A DNA stretch of 64,000 nucleotides from Natronomonas halophila (GTDB taxonomy: Archaea > Halobacteriota > Halobacteria > Halobacteriales > Haloarculaceae): the NCBI RefSeq assembly GCF_013391085.1, contig NZ_CP058334.1:3100001-3164000 (forward strand). The letters are read 5' to 3'. The notes under the pieces are model-generated. The model saw only the letters and a program-made list of their open reading frames with translations, did no database searches and was not told the origin of the DNA. Of this stretch, positions 19,000 to 26,238 are shown piece by piece; position 1 is the first letter of the stretch, and the number at the start of each line of letters is the position of its first letter. A program made the translations under genes and the position numbers.

Positions 19000-19646
19000 G
19001 CGGCCTCACGCTCGGCGGGATTCGGTTCTACGCCGACGAACTCCGCGACCTCGCCATCGCATGGGTCGTCCTCGGGGCGGCCTTCAGCGTCTTCTTTTTC
19101 CGGTCGACCGGTCGGCCGGTCTTCCCGAACATCGCGGACGTCATCTCCTCGCCCGCGTTCGGTCGTCTGTTCGTCGTGAGCATGCTCACCGTCGGGGTCG
19201 GCTTCCTGCTGCACGAACTGGCGCACAAGGTCGTCGCGGTGCGGTTCGGGCAGGTGGCGGCGTTCCGGGCCGATTACCCGATGCTGGCGCTGTGTCTCGG
19301 CGCCGCGCTGGCTGGCTTCCTCTTTGCTGCGCCTGGTGCGGTCCACCATCGGGGCCGCATCACCGCTCGCGAGAACGGACTGGTGTCGGTCGCCGGGCCG
19401 CTGACGAACGTCGCCCTCGTTGCGGTGTTCGTACCGCTCTATTTCCTCGACGGCTTCCTCGGCGACGTCGGCCAACTCGGTATCATCATCAACGCCGTCC
19501 TCGCGGCGTTCAACATGATCCCGTTCGGGCCGCTCGACGGTCGGAAGGTGCTGGGCTGGAGCAAGGTGGTTTTCGCCGTCGTCTTCCTCGGCACCGCCCT
19601 GCTCGCGGTCGGCAGTTTCCTCGCGGTCGGGTTCCCCTCGTTCTGA
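18996..19646 (+). CDS. M50-family (site-2-type) zinc metalloprotease
   Basis: A 216-residue integral membrane protein with about six hydrophobic segments and the zinc motif HELAHK (His73, Glu74, His77) inside a membrane helix. The second metal-ligand region is FNMIPFGPLDGRKVLGWSKV, the N-P-x-x-x-x-D-G-type motif of site-2 proteases. It would cleave membrane proteins within or near the bilayer. There is no PDZ domain. It begins with GTG in a GTGA overlap with the stop of the TraB-family gene (18996-18999), so both proteins are probably made together and may act in one membrane process. Confidence 0.9.
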   Translation: MSGLTLGGIRFYADELRDLAIAWVVLGAAFSVFFFRSTGRPVFPNIADVISSPAFGRLFVVSMLTVGVGFLLHELAHKVVAVRFGQVAAFRADYPMLALCLGAALAGFLFAAPGAVHHRGRITARENGLVSVAGPLTNVALVAVFVPLYFLDGFLGDVGQLGIIINAVLAAFNMIPFGPLDGRKVLGWSKVVFAVVFLGTALLAVGSFLAVGFPSF

Positions 19647-19693
19647 GGGCTGGAACCGACGCGCTTTTGCTCCGGTCGGACACCCGTTCGGGT

Positions 19694-20680
19694 ATGACCG
19701 AGGACACCGGCGAGGACGAGGAGGGACTCACCTACGCGGAGACGGGCGTCGATATCGAGGCCAGCGAAGCGGCGACGGCGGCGCTCATCGGTGCTGTCGG
19801 CGAGTTCGAGGGCGACTACGCCGGACTCGTCGATATCGGTGACCGCTATCTCGCCTTGGCGACCGACGGTGTCGGGACGAAACTTCTCGTCGCCGAGGCG
19901 CTGGACGACTACTCGACTATCGGCATCGACTGCATCGCGATGAACGCCAACGACCTCATCGCGACGGGCGTGACGCCAGTTGCGTTCGTCGACTACCTCG
20001 CCATCGAGGAACCGAACGACGCGACGGCCGAGCAGATCGGCGACGGGCTTTCGGCGGGCGCCGAACAAGCCGAAATCGCTCTCGTCGGCGGCGAGACGGC
20101 CGTCATGCCCGAGGTCATCAAGGGCCTGGACCTCGCGGGTGCCTGCGTGGGGCTTGCGACCGAGGACGAACTCTTCGACGGTGAAGCCGAGGCTGGCGAC
20201 GCGTTGGTCGGCCTGCAGTCTTCGGGTATCCACTCCAACGGGCTGACGCTGGCCCGGGAAGCGGCGACGCAAAACCACGAGTATACGGACCCGTTCCCGT
20301 ACGGCGAGGACCGTTCCATCGGCGAAGTGCTTCTGGAACCGACTCGCATCTACCGGGAGGTTCTCGGACCGCTTCACGACGCAGAGACACACGCTGCGGC
20401 CCACGTCACTGGCGGCGGCTGGACCAACCTCCCGCGGATGGGCGAGTTCCGCTACGAAATCGAAGACCCCTTCGAGGCCCAACCGGTCTTCGAGTTCGTT
20501 CAGGAGGAAGGCGACGTGAGCGACGAGGAGATGCACCGGACGTTCAACATGGGGACCGGTTTCGTCGCTGCGCTGCCGGACGAGGACGCCGATGCCGTCG
20601 TCGACGAACTGGACGATGCGCGGGTCATCGGCCACGTCGAAGATGGCGATAGCGTCGCCGTGCGCGGACTGGAACTGTAG
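19694..20680 (+). CDS. purM: phosphoribosylformylglycinamidine cyclo-ligase
   Basis: Fifth step of purine synthesis: ATP-dependent ring closure of FGAM to aminoimidazole ribotide (AIR). The 328-residue product has the expected length and motifs: TYAETGVDIEASEAATAAL, ALATDGVGTKLLVA, DCIAMNANDLIATGVTPVAF, LVGGETAVMPEVI, SSGIHSNGLTLAR and HVTGGGWTNLPRM. The start MTEDTGEDEEG at 19694 is preceded by a CGCTTTTGC stretch about 27 nt upstream. No other pur gene is adjacent. A GC-rich hairpin at 20703-20741 follows the stop. Confidence 0.97.
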   Translation: MTEDTGEDEEGLTYAETGVDIEASEAATAALIGAVGEFEGDYAGLVDIGDRYLALATDGVGTKLLVAEALDDYSTIGIDCIAMNANDLIATGVTPVAFVDYLAIEEPNDATAEQIGDGLSAGAEQAEIALVGGETAVMPEVIKGLDLAGACVGLATEDELFDGEAEAGDALVGLQSSGIHSNGLTLAREAATQNHEYTDPFPYGEDRSIGEVLLEPTRIYREVLGPLHDAETHAAAHVTGGGWTNLPRMGEFRYEIEDPFEAQPVFEFVQEEGDVSDEEMHRTFNMGTGFVAALPDEDADAVVDELDDARVIGHVEDGDSVAVRGLEL

Positions 20681-20702
20681 GCGAACAGGCGGGGCCCCAG
20701 TT

Positions 20703-20741
20703 GGCCAGCCCGTCCCCGCGCTCCCGCCTCGGGGGCTGGCC
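20703..20741 (+). terminator. GC-rich stem-loop after purM
   Basis: GGCCAGCCC (20703-20711) pairs perfectly with GGGCTGGCC (20733-20741) around a 21-nt loop, 22 nt after the purM stop. No T-run follows, so it may stabilise the mRNA end rather than terminate transcription. Confidence 0.4.
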
Positions 20742-20806
20742 GCTGCTCGTTATCGCATACGGCCGCTGGCCCCGTGTTGGTATTTCAATGCTCGGTCGGG
20801 GGAAGG

Positions 20807-20818
20807 TTTTTGTATAAC
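20807..20818 (+). promoter_or_regulatory. TATA promoter of the HTH-CBS gene
   Basis: TTTTTGTATAAC lies 19-30 nt before ATG 20837, the standard spacing for a leaderless haloarchaeal transcript. This supports the 20837 start over the longer frame that opens at 20774. Confidence 0.55.
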
Positions 20819-20836
20819 TCAAGGTTATTGTCGGAT

Positions 20837-21385
20837 ATGGGTATGGACCTGCCGACGCCGGCGGACCTCCGGGAGCGGCGGACGAATCTCGGATTGACAC
20901 AGAGCGACCTCGCCAACCGGGCTGACGTCTCACAGCCGCTTATCGCGCGTATCGAGGGCGGCGACGTCGACCCGCGGCTCTCGACGCTTCGGCGCATCGT
21001 CAACGCGCTCGACGAGGCCGAAAGCGCCGTTATGCACGCGGAGGATATCATGCACGAGGGCGTCGTCACGGTCGCTCCGGACGACAGCCTCCGGGAGGCT
21101 ATCGACGTGATGGTCAAGGAAGGCTACTCCCAGCTGCCGGTCGTTCGGGACGGCCGCCCGCAGGGCATCATCTCGAACTCCGACATCCGGCAACTGGAGG
21201 AGGAAAGCGCCGGGGAGTTGCCGGTCGCCGACGCTATGCGAGAAGCGATTACGACGGTCGAACCGACCGCCACGATGGACGAGGTAAACGCCCACCTCAA
21301 TCATCAGGACGCGGTGATGGTCGTCGAGGACGGACAGCTACTGGGTATCATCACCGAGGCGGACGTCGCCGCCCATATGTCCTAG
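20837..21385 (+). CDS. XRE-type HTH regulator with two CBS domains
   Basis: The 182-residue protein joins an XRE/Cro helix-turn-helix (about 8-62; LGLTQSDLANRADVSQPLIA then RIEGGDVDPRLSTLRRIV) to a CBS pair (about 67-180; MHEGVVTVAPDDSLREAIDV, SQLPVVRDGRPQGIISNSDI, and a second copy ending in GIITEADVAAHMS). CBS pairs bind adenine nucleotides or S-adenosylmethionine, so this is probably a regulator responding to energy or SAM state. Targets are unknown. ATG 20843 is an alternative start two codons later. The stop overlaps the stop of the convergent UPF0212 gene. Confidence 0.9.
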   Translation: MGMDLPTPADLRERRTNLGLTQSDLANRADVSQPLIARIEGGDVDPRLSTLRRIVNALDEAESAVMHAEDIMHEGVVTVAPDDSLREAIDVMVKEGYSQLPVVRDGRPQGIISNSDIRQLEEESAGELPVADAMREAITTVEPTATMDEVNAHLNHQDAVMVVEDGQLLGIITEADVAAHMS

Positions 21386-21750
21386 TTGTCGGGTTCTTCG
21401 ACTTCTTCTTCCTTCTCGAAGGTCTCGATGACCTTCAGCGGCACGTCCCGGAGGGCGCCGCCGACTTCGCTTTTGGCGATACGGGAGGCGTGTTGGTCGC
21501 TGTCCGCGTTGAAGACCTTCATCTCCAGCAGGAGACCGACGAGTGCGGTGTCGGCGGCGATGAAGGCCGAATCGAAGGCCTCACCGCAGGCGGGACACGG
21601 CGTCGCGCCGACTTCGACCTCGACGTAGTCCATGTCGGCGTTGTTGAGGCGCTTGCCGGCCTCGCTGACGGCGACACCGATAGCGTCGTCAATCTCTTCG
21701 ACATCACGGACCAACCATGCGGCTTCCATCGCGACGACGTAGTTGCTCAT
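21382..21750 (-). CDS. UPF0212 (DUF555) family protein
   Basis: A 122-residue protein matching UPF0212, conserved across Euryarchaeota. The N-terminus is MSNYVVAMEAAWLVRDVEEI, followed by AIGVAVSEAGKRLN and a CxxC knuckle in TPCPACGEAFDSAFIAADTA. Its function is unknown; the single CxxC suggests metal binding, perhaps across a dimer. The C-terminus is acidic (EKEEEVEEPDN). The frame opens at 21807, but 21750 gives the family start. It converges on the HTH-CBS gene with overlapping stop codons. Confidence 0.85.
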   Translation of the reverse strand: MSNYVVAMEAAWLVRDVEEIDDAIGVAVSEAGKRLNNADMDYVEVEVGATPCPACGEAFDSAFIAADTALVGLLLEMKVFNADSDQHASRIAKSEVGGALRDVPLKVIETFEKEEEVEEPDN

Positions 21751-21856
21751 ATACGTTGCAAACGGTCCGTGACGGATAGCCCTATTGTTTCCGGCCCGAC
21801 CTTCCACGAGCGCACGTGACCCGAATCCTCGCCATAACTTATGAGAATCCCCGCTC

Positions 21857-21870
21857 GTAGGTACCTACGT
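21857..21870. promoter_or_regulatory. perfect 14-bp palindrome between UPF0212 and the small membrane gene
   Basis: CGTAGGTACCTACG is a perfect palindrome with no spacer in a 277-nt intergenic region. An AACTTATG stretch lies about 20 nt to its left. It resembles a homodimeric regulator site, but no regulator can be assigned. Confidence 0.35.
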
Positions 21871-21994
21871 TATCCGTTCCTGTAGCCTCGTTCACGCTTT
21901 GAGAGGGTACCAACACAAGCGTAGTTGAATCGCAAGAGGGCGGCGGTGCTGTCCCTCATAATCTATCATACGATTCGCCGATACGAGGAGAAGA

Positions 21995-22004
21995 TATTTA
22001 TATA
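21995..22004 (+). promoter_or_regulatory. strong TATA box
   Basis: TATTTATATA, one of the best TATA boxes in the window, lies 24-33 nt before ATG 22028. It probably drives both the small membrane gene and psmB, which starts 40 nt after that gene ends. Confidence 0.65.
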
Positions 22005-22027
22005 CCCAACGGATTGGGACTGTCGAG

Positions 22028-22210
22028 ATGGCATCCCAGGTGTACCGGGCGTTCGTCTTCGCTCTGTACCAGTTCAGCATCGTCCTCGGTATCGCACTCC
22101 TCCCCGTCGCGCTGGCGACGAGCAGAGTCGGCTTCACGCTTCCCATCGGTCGTATCGTCGACCGACTCGGCGCCGCGTACGAAAACGCGACACCGGAAGC
22201 GACGGCCTGA
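22028..22210 (+). CDS. small membrane protein upstream of the proteasome gene
   Basis: A 60-residue protein, MASQVYRAFVFALYQFSIVL at the start, with one hydrophobic segment (about 8-32) and an Arg-containing amphipathic region after it (GRIVDRLGAAYENA). The strong TATA box at the leaderless distance and clean codon use make it a real gene. I do not recognise a family. It is followed by psmB after 40 nt and the pair may be co-transcribed. A role in proteasome function is only a guess from position. Confidence 0.75.
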   Translation: MASQVYRAFVFALYQFSIVLGIALLPVALATSRVGFTLPIGRIVDRLGAAYENATPEATA

Positions 22211-22250
22211 CCGAAAGGATTTATCAGCGGTCGGTTTCTACCAGCAGGCA

Positions 22251-22970
22251 ATGCGACAACCAGATTCCTCCCTGCCGCGAACCGGTCAGGACCACACGCT
22301 CTCGCCGTACGAACCCGAACTCGGCGAGGTCCCCTCCAACGACCTCACCGCGGACGACCTCGAAAGCGTCAACAAAACCGGGACGACGACCATCGGCATC
22401 TCCACGTCCGAAGGCGTCGTCATCGCTACCGACATGCGTGCCTCCCTCGGTGGCCGCTTCGTCTCCAACAAGGACGTCCAGAAGGTCGAACAGATCCACC
22501 CCAACGCCGCCCTGACTCTCGTTGGCTCCGTCGGCGGTGCCCAGTCCTTCATCCGTTCGCTTCGCGCCGAGGTCAACCTCTACGAGGCCCGCCGTGGCGA
22601 CGACATCTCCATCGAGGCGCTGGCCACCCTCGCGGGCAACTTCGCCCGCGGCGGTCCCTTCTTCGCTATCAATCCCATCCTCGGTGGCGTCGACGACGAC
22701 GGCCACCACGTCTACTCCATCGACCCCGCCGGCGGCGTCATGAAGGACGACTACACCGTCACCGGCTCCGGCCTCACCGTCGCCTACGGTACCCTCGAAC
22801 GCGAGTACGAGGACGACATGACCAACGAAGAAGCCAAGAAAGTCGCCGCCTCCGGTATCAAGGCCGCCGTCGAACGCGACACCGGCTCCGGTAACGGTGT
22901 CTTCCTCGCTACGGTCACCGACGAAGGTGTCGACATCAAGGGTCACAAGAACTTCGACGACGTGCTCTAG
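22251..22970 (+). CDS. psmB: proteasome beta subunit
   Basis: Catalytic subunit of the archaeal 20S proteasome, an N-terminal-threonine hydrolase. The 239-residue precursor carries a propeptide of 44 residues ending in NKTG. Self-cleavage before TTTIGI makes Thr45 the nucleophile. GSVGGAQSFIRSLRAEVNLY and PAGGVMKDDYTVTGSGLTVA are typical. Codon use is markedly biased (C-ending codons), which suits high expression. The start at 22251 gives the known propeptide form; the longer frame reads through the neighbouring gene. A T5 run (22980-22984) just after the stop is a probable terminator. The alpha subunit gene is not in the window. Confidence 0.96.
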   Translation: MRQPDSSLPRTGQDHTLSPYEPELGEVPSNDLTADDLESVNKTGTTTIGISTSEGVVIATDMRASLGGRFVSNKDVQKVEQIHPNAALTLVGSVGGAQSFIRSLRAEVNLYEARRGDDISIEALATLAGNFARGGPFFAINPILGGVDDDGHHVYSIDPAGGVMKDDYTVTGSGLTVAYGTLEREYEDDMTNEEAKKVAASGIKAAVERDTGSGNGVFLATVTDEGVDIKGHKNFDDVL

Positions 22971-22993
22971 AACACCCTCTTTTTACTCCCTCG

Positions 22994-23112
22994 GGTTTCC
23001 TCGCTCGCTTCGCGCGCTGCGGGAACCTCTCGGTCGCAAAAACGTGGGGAAAAACGTAGCCGGCGGCTCACTCCGTTCGCCGCCGGGAACCGCTCGCACG
23101 CCTTCGGCGTGC
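22994..23112. repeat. two hairpins between psmB and the ligase gene
   Basis: In this 220-nt gap, GGTTTCC (22994-23000) pairs with GGGAACC (23021-23027, one G-T pair) around a loop of CTCGCT/TTCGCG type. GCACGCC-TTC-GGCGTGC (23096-23112) is a perfect 7-bp hairpin. The first has the same design as the hairpin inside the gene at 25298-25332. The rest of the gap (to about 23150) shows no gene. Confidence 0.5.
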
Positions 23113-23190
23113 TCGCGGATGCTTTCTCTCTATTCTGCCTCCTATCTCGATTCGCACCTTTTAATCAGGCCACTCGCATAGGGGAAGGCG

Positions 23191-24843
23191 ATGGAATTCG
23201 CCGAGTTCGCCGTCCGTGCCGCCGAGATGGAGGAAGAGCCTGCGGACCTCGAAACCATCGGCTTGGTCGCCGAGTTGTTCGAGGACGCGGGCGAGGACCT
23301 CGCTATCGTGACGCGGTTCGTTCAGGGGCGCGTGTTTCCGGCCCACGACGGCACGAAACTCGATATCGGTCCGAACCTCTGCTATGGGGCGCTGGCGAAG
23401 GCTGCCGGGCAGAACGTCTCGGCCGACGATATCGAGGACCGACTGGCAGAGGTCGGCGAAATCGGCGCGGTCGCGGAGGAACTCGATTTGGGAGGCCAGC
23501 AGGGCCTCGCCGCCTTCGGTGGTGGCGGCAGCGATGCCCTGACCGTCGCCGAAGTGGACGACACGCTCCGGAGTCTCGCCGCCGCTGCGGGCTCGGGCAG
23601 TACGGATACCAAACTCGATACGCTGTTCGGCCTGTTCAACCGCGCCGAACCGCAGGAAGCGCGCTTCCTCGCCCGACTCGTCTTGGGCGAGATGCGCGTC
23701 GGCGTCGGCGAGGGGACGGTTCGCGACGCGATAGCGGAGGCCTTCGACGTACCGACCGACGCCGTCGAACGCGCGATTCAGGTATCGAACGACTGCGGCC
23801 TCGTCGCCGAAACCGCTCGCGATGAGGGCGAAGATGGACTGGCGGACGTTCACCTCGAAGTCGGCCGGCCGGTTCAGGCCATGCTCGCGCAGGCTGGCAC
23901 CGCTGTCGACGCCCTCGAAGAATGGGAGGAAGCCGCCGTCGAGACCAAATACGACGGCGCCCGCGTGCAGGTCCACCACGACGGCGAAACGACGCAACTC
24001 TTCTCGCGAAACCTCGAGGACGTGACCGACCCGCTGCCCGAAGTCGTGGAGTTCGTCGACGACGAACTCGACGTGCCCGCAATTTTAGACGGCGAAGTCG
24101 TCGCCGTCGACGAGGAGGGCGAACCCCTGCCGTTTCAGGAAATCCTCCGGCGCTTCCGTCGGAAACACGACGTGGCGGCGGCCCGCGAGGACGTGGCGGT
24201 CGAACTGCACGCCTTCGACTGTCTGCACGCCGACGGCGACGACCTGCTGGACGCACCGCTGGTCGAGCGGCACGACCGACTGTCGGGCCTGCTGTCGGAG
24301 GGCGTCTCCGAACTCGTCGTCACGGACGACGCCGACGAAATCGCGGATCTGGAAGCCGATGCGCTGGAGGCGGGCCACGAGGGCATCATGCTCAAAAACC
24401 CCGAGTCGACCTATACGCCGGGCAACCGCGGGAAGAACTGGCTGAAGCGCAAACCCGACGTCGAAACGCTCGATTTGGTCGTCACCGGCGCCGAGTGGGG
24501 CGAAGGCCGCCGAGCGAACCTGCTCGGGACGTTCCTGCTTTCGGCCCGCGACGGCGACGACTACGAGACTATCGGCAAGGTGGCGACGGGAATCACCGAC
24601 GAGAAACTCGAAGAGTTAGACGGGTTGCTGGAACCGCACATACGTTCGGAATCAGGCACCGAGGTAGACATCGCTCCCAAAATCGTCTTCGAGGTAGGCT
24701 ACGAGGAAATCCAGCGGTCGCCGACCTATTCGTCGGGGTACGCGCTTCGCTTTCCCCGATTTGTCGGCGTCAGGGAGGACAAGAACCCGGCCAACGCCGA
24801 CAGTCTCGACCGCGTCGAGCGACTGGCCGAGGCCCAGCGCTAA
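23191..24843 (+). CDS. lig: ATP-dependent DNA ligase
   Basis: Seals nicks in replication and repair using ATP. The 550-residue protein has the archaeal/eukaryal ligase I layout: an N-terminal DNA-binding domain (1-215), a nucleotidyltransferase core with the adenylated Lys253 in ETKYDGARVQVHH, ILDGEVVAVD, LHAFDCLHADG, HEGIMLKNPES and GKNWLKRKPD, then an OB domain to the C-terminus. Start 23191 has a TATA-like CCTTTTAATC 25-34 nt upstream. The stop overlaps that of a convergent coiled-coil gene. Confidence 0.96.
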   Translation: MEFAEFAVRAAEMEEEPADLETIGLVAELFEDAGEDLAIVTRFVQGRVFPAHDGTKLDIGPNLCYGALAKAAGQNVSADDIEDRLAEVGEIGAVAEELDLGGQQGLAAFGGGGSDALTVAEVDDTLRSLAAAAGSGSTDTKLDTLFGLFNRAEPQEARFLARLVLGEMRVGVGEGTVRDAIAEAFDVPTDAVERAIQVSNDCGLVAETARDEGEDGLADVHLEVGRPVQAMLAQAGTAVDALEEWEEAAVETKYDGARVQVHHDGETTQLFSRNLEDVTDPLPEVVEFVDDELDVPAILDGEVVAVDEEGEPLPFQEILRRFRRKHDVAAAREDVAVELHAFDCLHADGDDLLDAPLVERHDRLSGLLSEGVSELVVTDDADEIADLEADALEAGHEGIMLKNPESTYTPGNRGKNWLKRKPDVETLDLVVTGAEWGEGRRANLLGTFLLSARDGDDYETIGKVATGITDEKLEELDGLLEPHIRSESGTEVDIAPKIVFEVGYEEIQRSPTYSSGYALRFPRFVGVREDKNPANADSLDRVERLAEAQR

Positions 24844-25085
24844 AGCCGCGATTCGAGGTCGTCGAGTCGCGCTTCGAGTTGTTCGAGCCGTTCGACGACG
24901 TCCGCGAGGTCTGCTTCCTCGGCCGCGTTCTCGTCGACGCGTTCGATACGGCGTGCGAGTTCGTTGTGTATCTCCCCTGCTGCTTCCCGATATTCGTCGA
25001 GTTCCTCGACCGCCGACCCGCCTCCGTGCCCCCGACATCCCTCTACCTTGGAGACGTGTCGTGCGAGTTCTTCGTCACTCGCCAT
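24840..25085 (-). CDS. small coiled-coil protein
   Basis: An 81-residue, highly charged protein. The second half (VDENAAEEADLADVVERLEQ, then LEARLDDLESRL) has a clear leucine heptad pattern, so it should form a coiled coil. The N-terminal half contains GCRGHGGGSAVEE. A very good TATA box (minus-strand ATTTATATAT, 25107-25116) 22-31 nt upstream fixes the start at 25085 and shows a leaderless gene; the longer frame opens at 25190. Its stop overlaps the ligase stop. Function is unknown. Confidence 0.8.
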   Translation of the reverse strand: MASDEELARHVSKVEGCRGHGGGSAVEELDEYREAAGEIHNELARRIERVDENAAEEADLADVVERLEQLEARLDDLESRL

Positions 25086-25178
25086 ACTCTCAGATAGCGT
25101 AACCCGATATATAAATCCGGGACACCGTTCGACTATCGAAACCGCCGGGCTTGAGGCGGGCCCCCACGTAGAGAAAGT

Positions 25179-25916
25179 ATGCTCAACCACGACGGCCTCG
25201 ATATCGCGTGGCTCGGCTACGCGACGCTCCGACTCGACGACGCCGACACGGTCGTCTACATCGACCCCGGCCGATACGGCGTCCTCGATGGCTACGAGGT
25301 TTGCTCGCGGACTTCGTCCGCTCGCTCAAACCGGGACCCGCCGGGTCCCGCGGGTGACGTCATCTGCGTCTCCCACGACCACCACTACGACACCGACGCC
25401 ATCCGGAAGGTCGCCGACGACGACGCCACCGTCGTCCTCTTCGAGGGCATCAACACCCATCTCATCGACCGCGACGTCGAACGACCGGCCGACCTGCCCT
25501 ACGACATCCGGAAGGTCGACATGGAAGCGGACATCGCCGTCGACGACGCAATCATCCGAACGACCGCCGCCTACAACGAACCCGACGGCCCGCATACCCG
25601 ACCGACCGGCGAACCGTATCATCCCGAGGGCCGGGGCTGTGGCTTCCATATCACCCTCGACGGCGTCTCGGTCTACTGGCCCGGCGACACCGACGTACTG
25701 GATGGCCACGAACACCTCGACGTCGACGTGTTCTGCCCACCCATCGGCGGCACGTTCACGATGGACCGCCACGAGGCTGCCGACCTCGCGGAGGCAATGG
25801 ACCCGAGCCTCGTCGTGCCGATTCACTACGACACCTTCGAGGCCATCGAAACCGACGCCGAGGCGTTCGTCGAGGACCTCGAATCGCGGGACGTACCGGT
25901 CGCCCTCGATGGCTGA
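25179..25916 (+). CDS. metallo-beta-lactamase-fold hydrolase (UlaG-like) with an inserted palindromic segment
   Basis: The 245-residue protein has the metal-binding motif SHDHHYD, VYWPGDTDVLDGHEHLDVDV and PIHYDTFEA, placing it among UlaG-like metal-dependent hydrolases. The substrate is unknown. Between the N-terminal strands (VVYIDPGRYGVLDGYE) and VICVSHDHHYD lies a low-complexity stretch, VCSRTSSARSNRDPPGPAGD. Its DNA (25298-25350) consists of two palindromes like those in intergenic regions, so a hairpin element appears to have settled in frame at a surface loop. The reading frame is intact and all metal ligands are present, so the protein is probably functional. Confidence 0.88.
   Translation: MLNHDGLDIAWLGYATLRLDDADTVVYIDPGRYGVLDGYEVCSRTSSARSNRDPPGPAGDVICVSHDHHYDTDAIRKVADDDATVVLFEGINTHLIDRDVERPADLPYDIRKVDMEADIAVDDAIIRTTAAYNEPDGPHTRPTGEPYHPEGRGCGFHITLDGVSVYWPGDTDVLDGHEHLDVDVFCPPIGGTFTMDRHEAADLAEAMDPSLVVPIHYDTFEAIETDAEAFVEDLESRDVPVALDG
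25298..25350. repeat. palindromic element inside a coding sequence
   Basis: GGTTTG (25298-25303) pairs with CAAACC (25327-25332) around an inner hairpin, GCGGAC-TTC-GTCCGC (25307-25321). Directly after it, CGGGACCC (25332-25339) pairs with GGGTCCCG (25343-25350). Hairpins of this form otherwise lie between genes in this window. Confidence 0.6.
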
Positions 25917-25931
25917 ATCGGACGGCTCGTT

Positions 25932-26195
25932 TCAGAGAACGAACCCAACGACGAGCAGGAGAACACAGAAGACGGCGACGGCGAATAGAATCCGAAACGC
26001 CAGCGAGACGTAGGGTTCGTCGCGGACGAGGCTCCGGTCGGCGTTTTTCGGGTCCAGCAGGCGTTCCCGAAGCGCGAGCAGCGAGTAGCGTGACCGGTCG
26101 CTTCCCTCGTCTGGAAGCAGGTTCGCCGACCCACAGACGCACGTCTCGGGGGGGTCGTCATAGACTCGGTCACAGTCGCCGCAGCGCCACTTCAC
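25932..26195 (-). CDS. zinc-ribbon membrane protein
   Basis: An 87-residue protein with an N-terminal four-cysteine zinc ribbon (KWRCGDCDRVYDDPPETCVC) and a C-terminal transmembrane helix (about residues 66-87, FRILFAVAVFCVLLLVVGFVL). The ribbon would face the cytoplasm if the tail is inserted C-out. It starts with GTG at 26193-26195. The family is common in haloarchaea as small tail-anchored zinc-ribbon proteins, but function is unknown. It converges on the metallo-beta-lactamase-fold gene, with 15 nt between the stops. Confidence 0.78.
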   Translation of the reverse strand: MKWRCGDCDRVYDDPPETCVCGSANLLPDEGSDRSRYSLLALRERLLDPKNADRSLVRDEPYVSLAFRILFAVAVFCVLLLVVGFVL

Positions 26196-26238
26196 GGGCG
26201 TAATTCGAGTCGGGGCGAGAAAAGCGTATGGCCGACAG

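Noticed and set aside
24840-25190. Longer start (25190) for the coiled-coil gene
   Set aside because: A strong TATA box at 25107-25116 lies inside this extension, so the transcript begins downstream of it.
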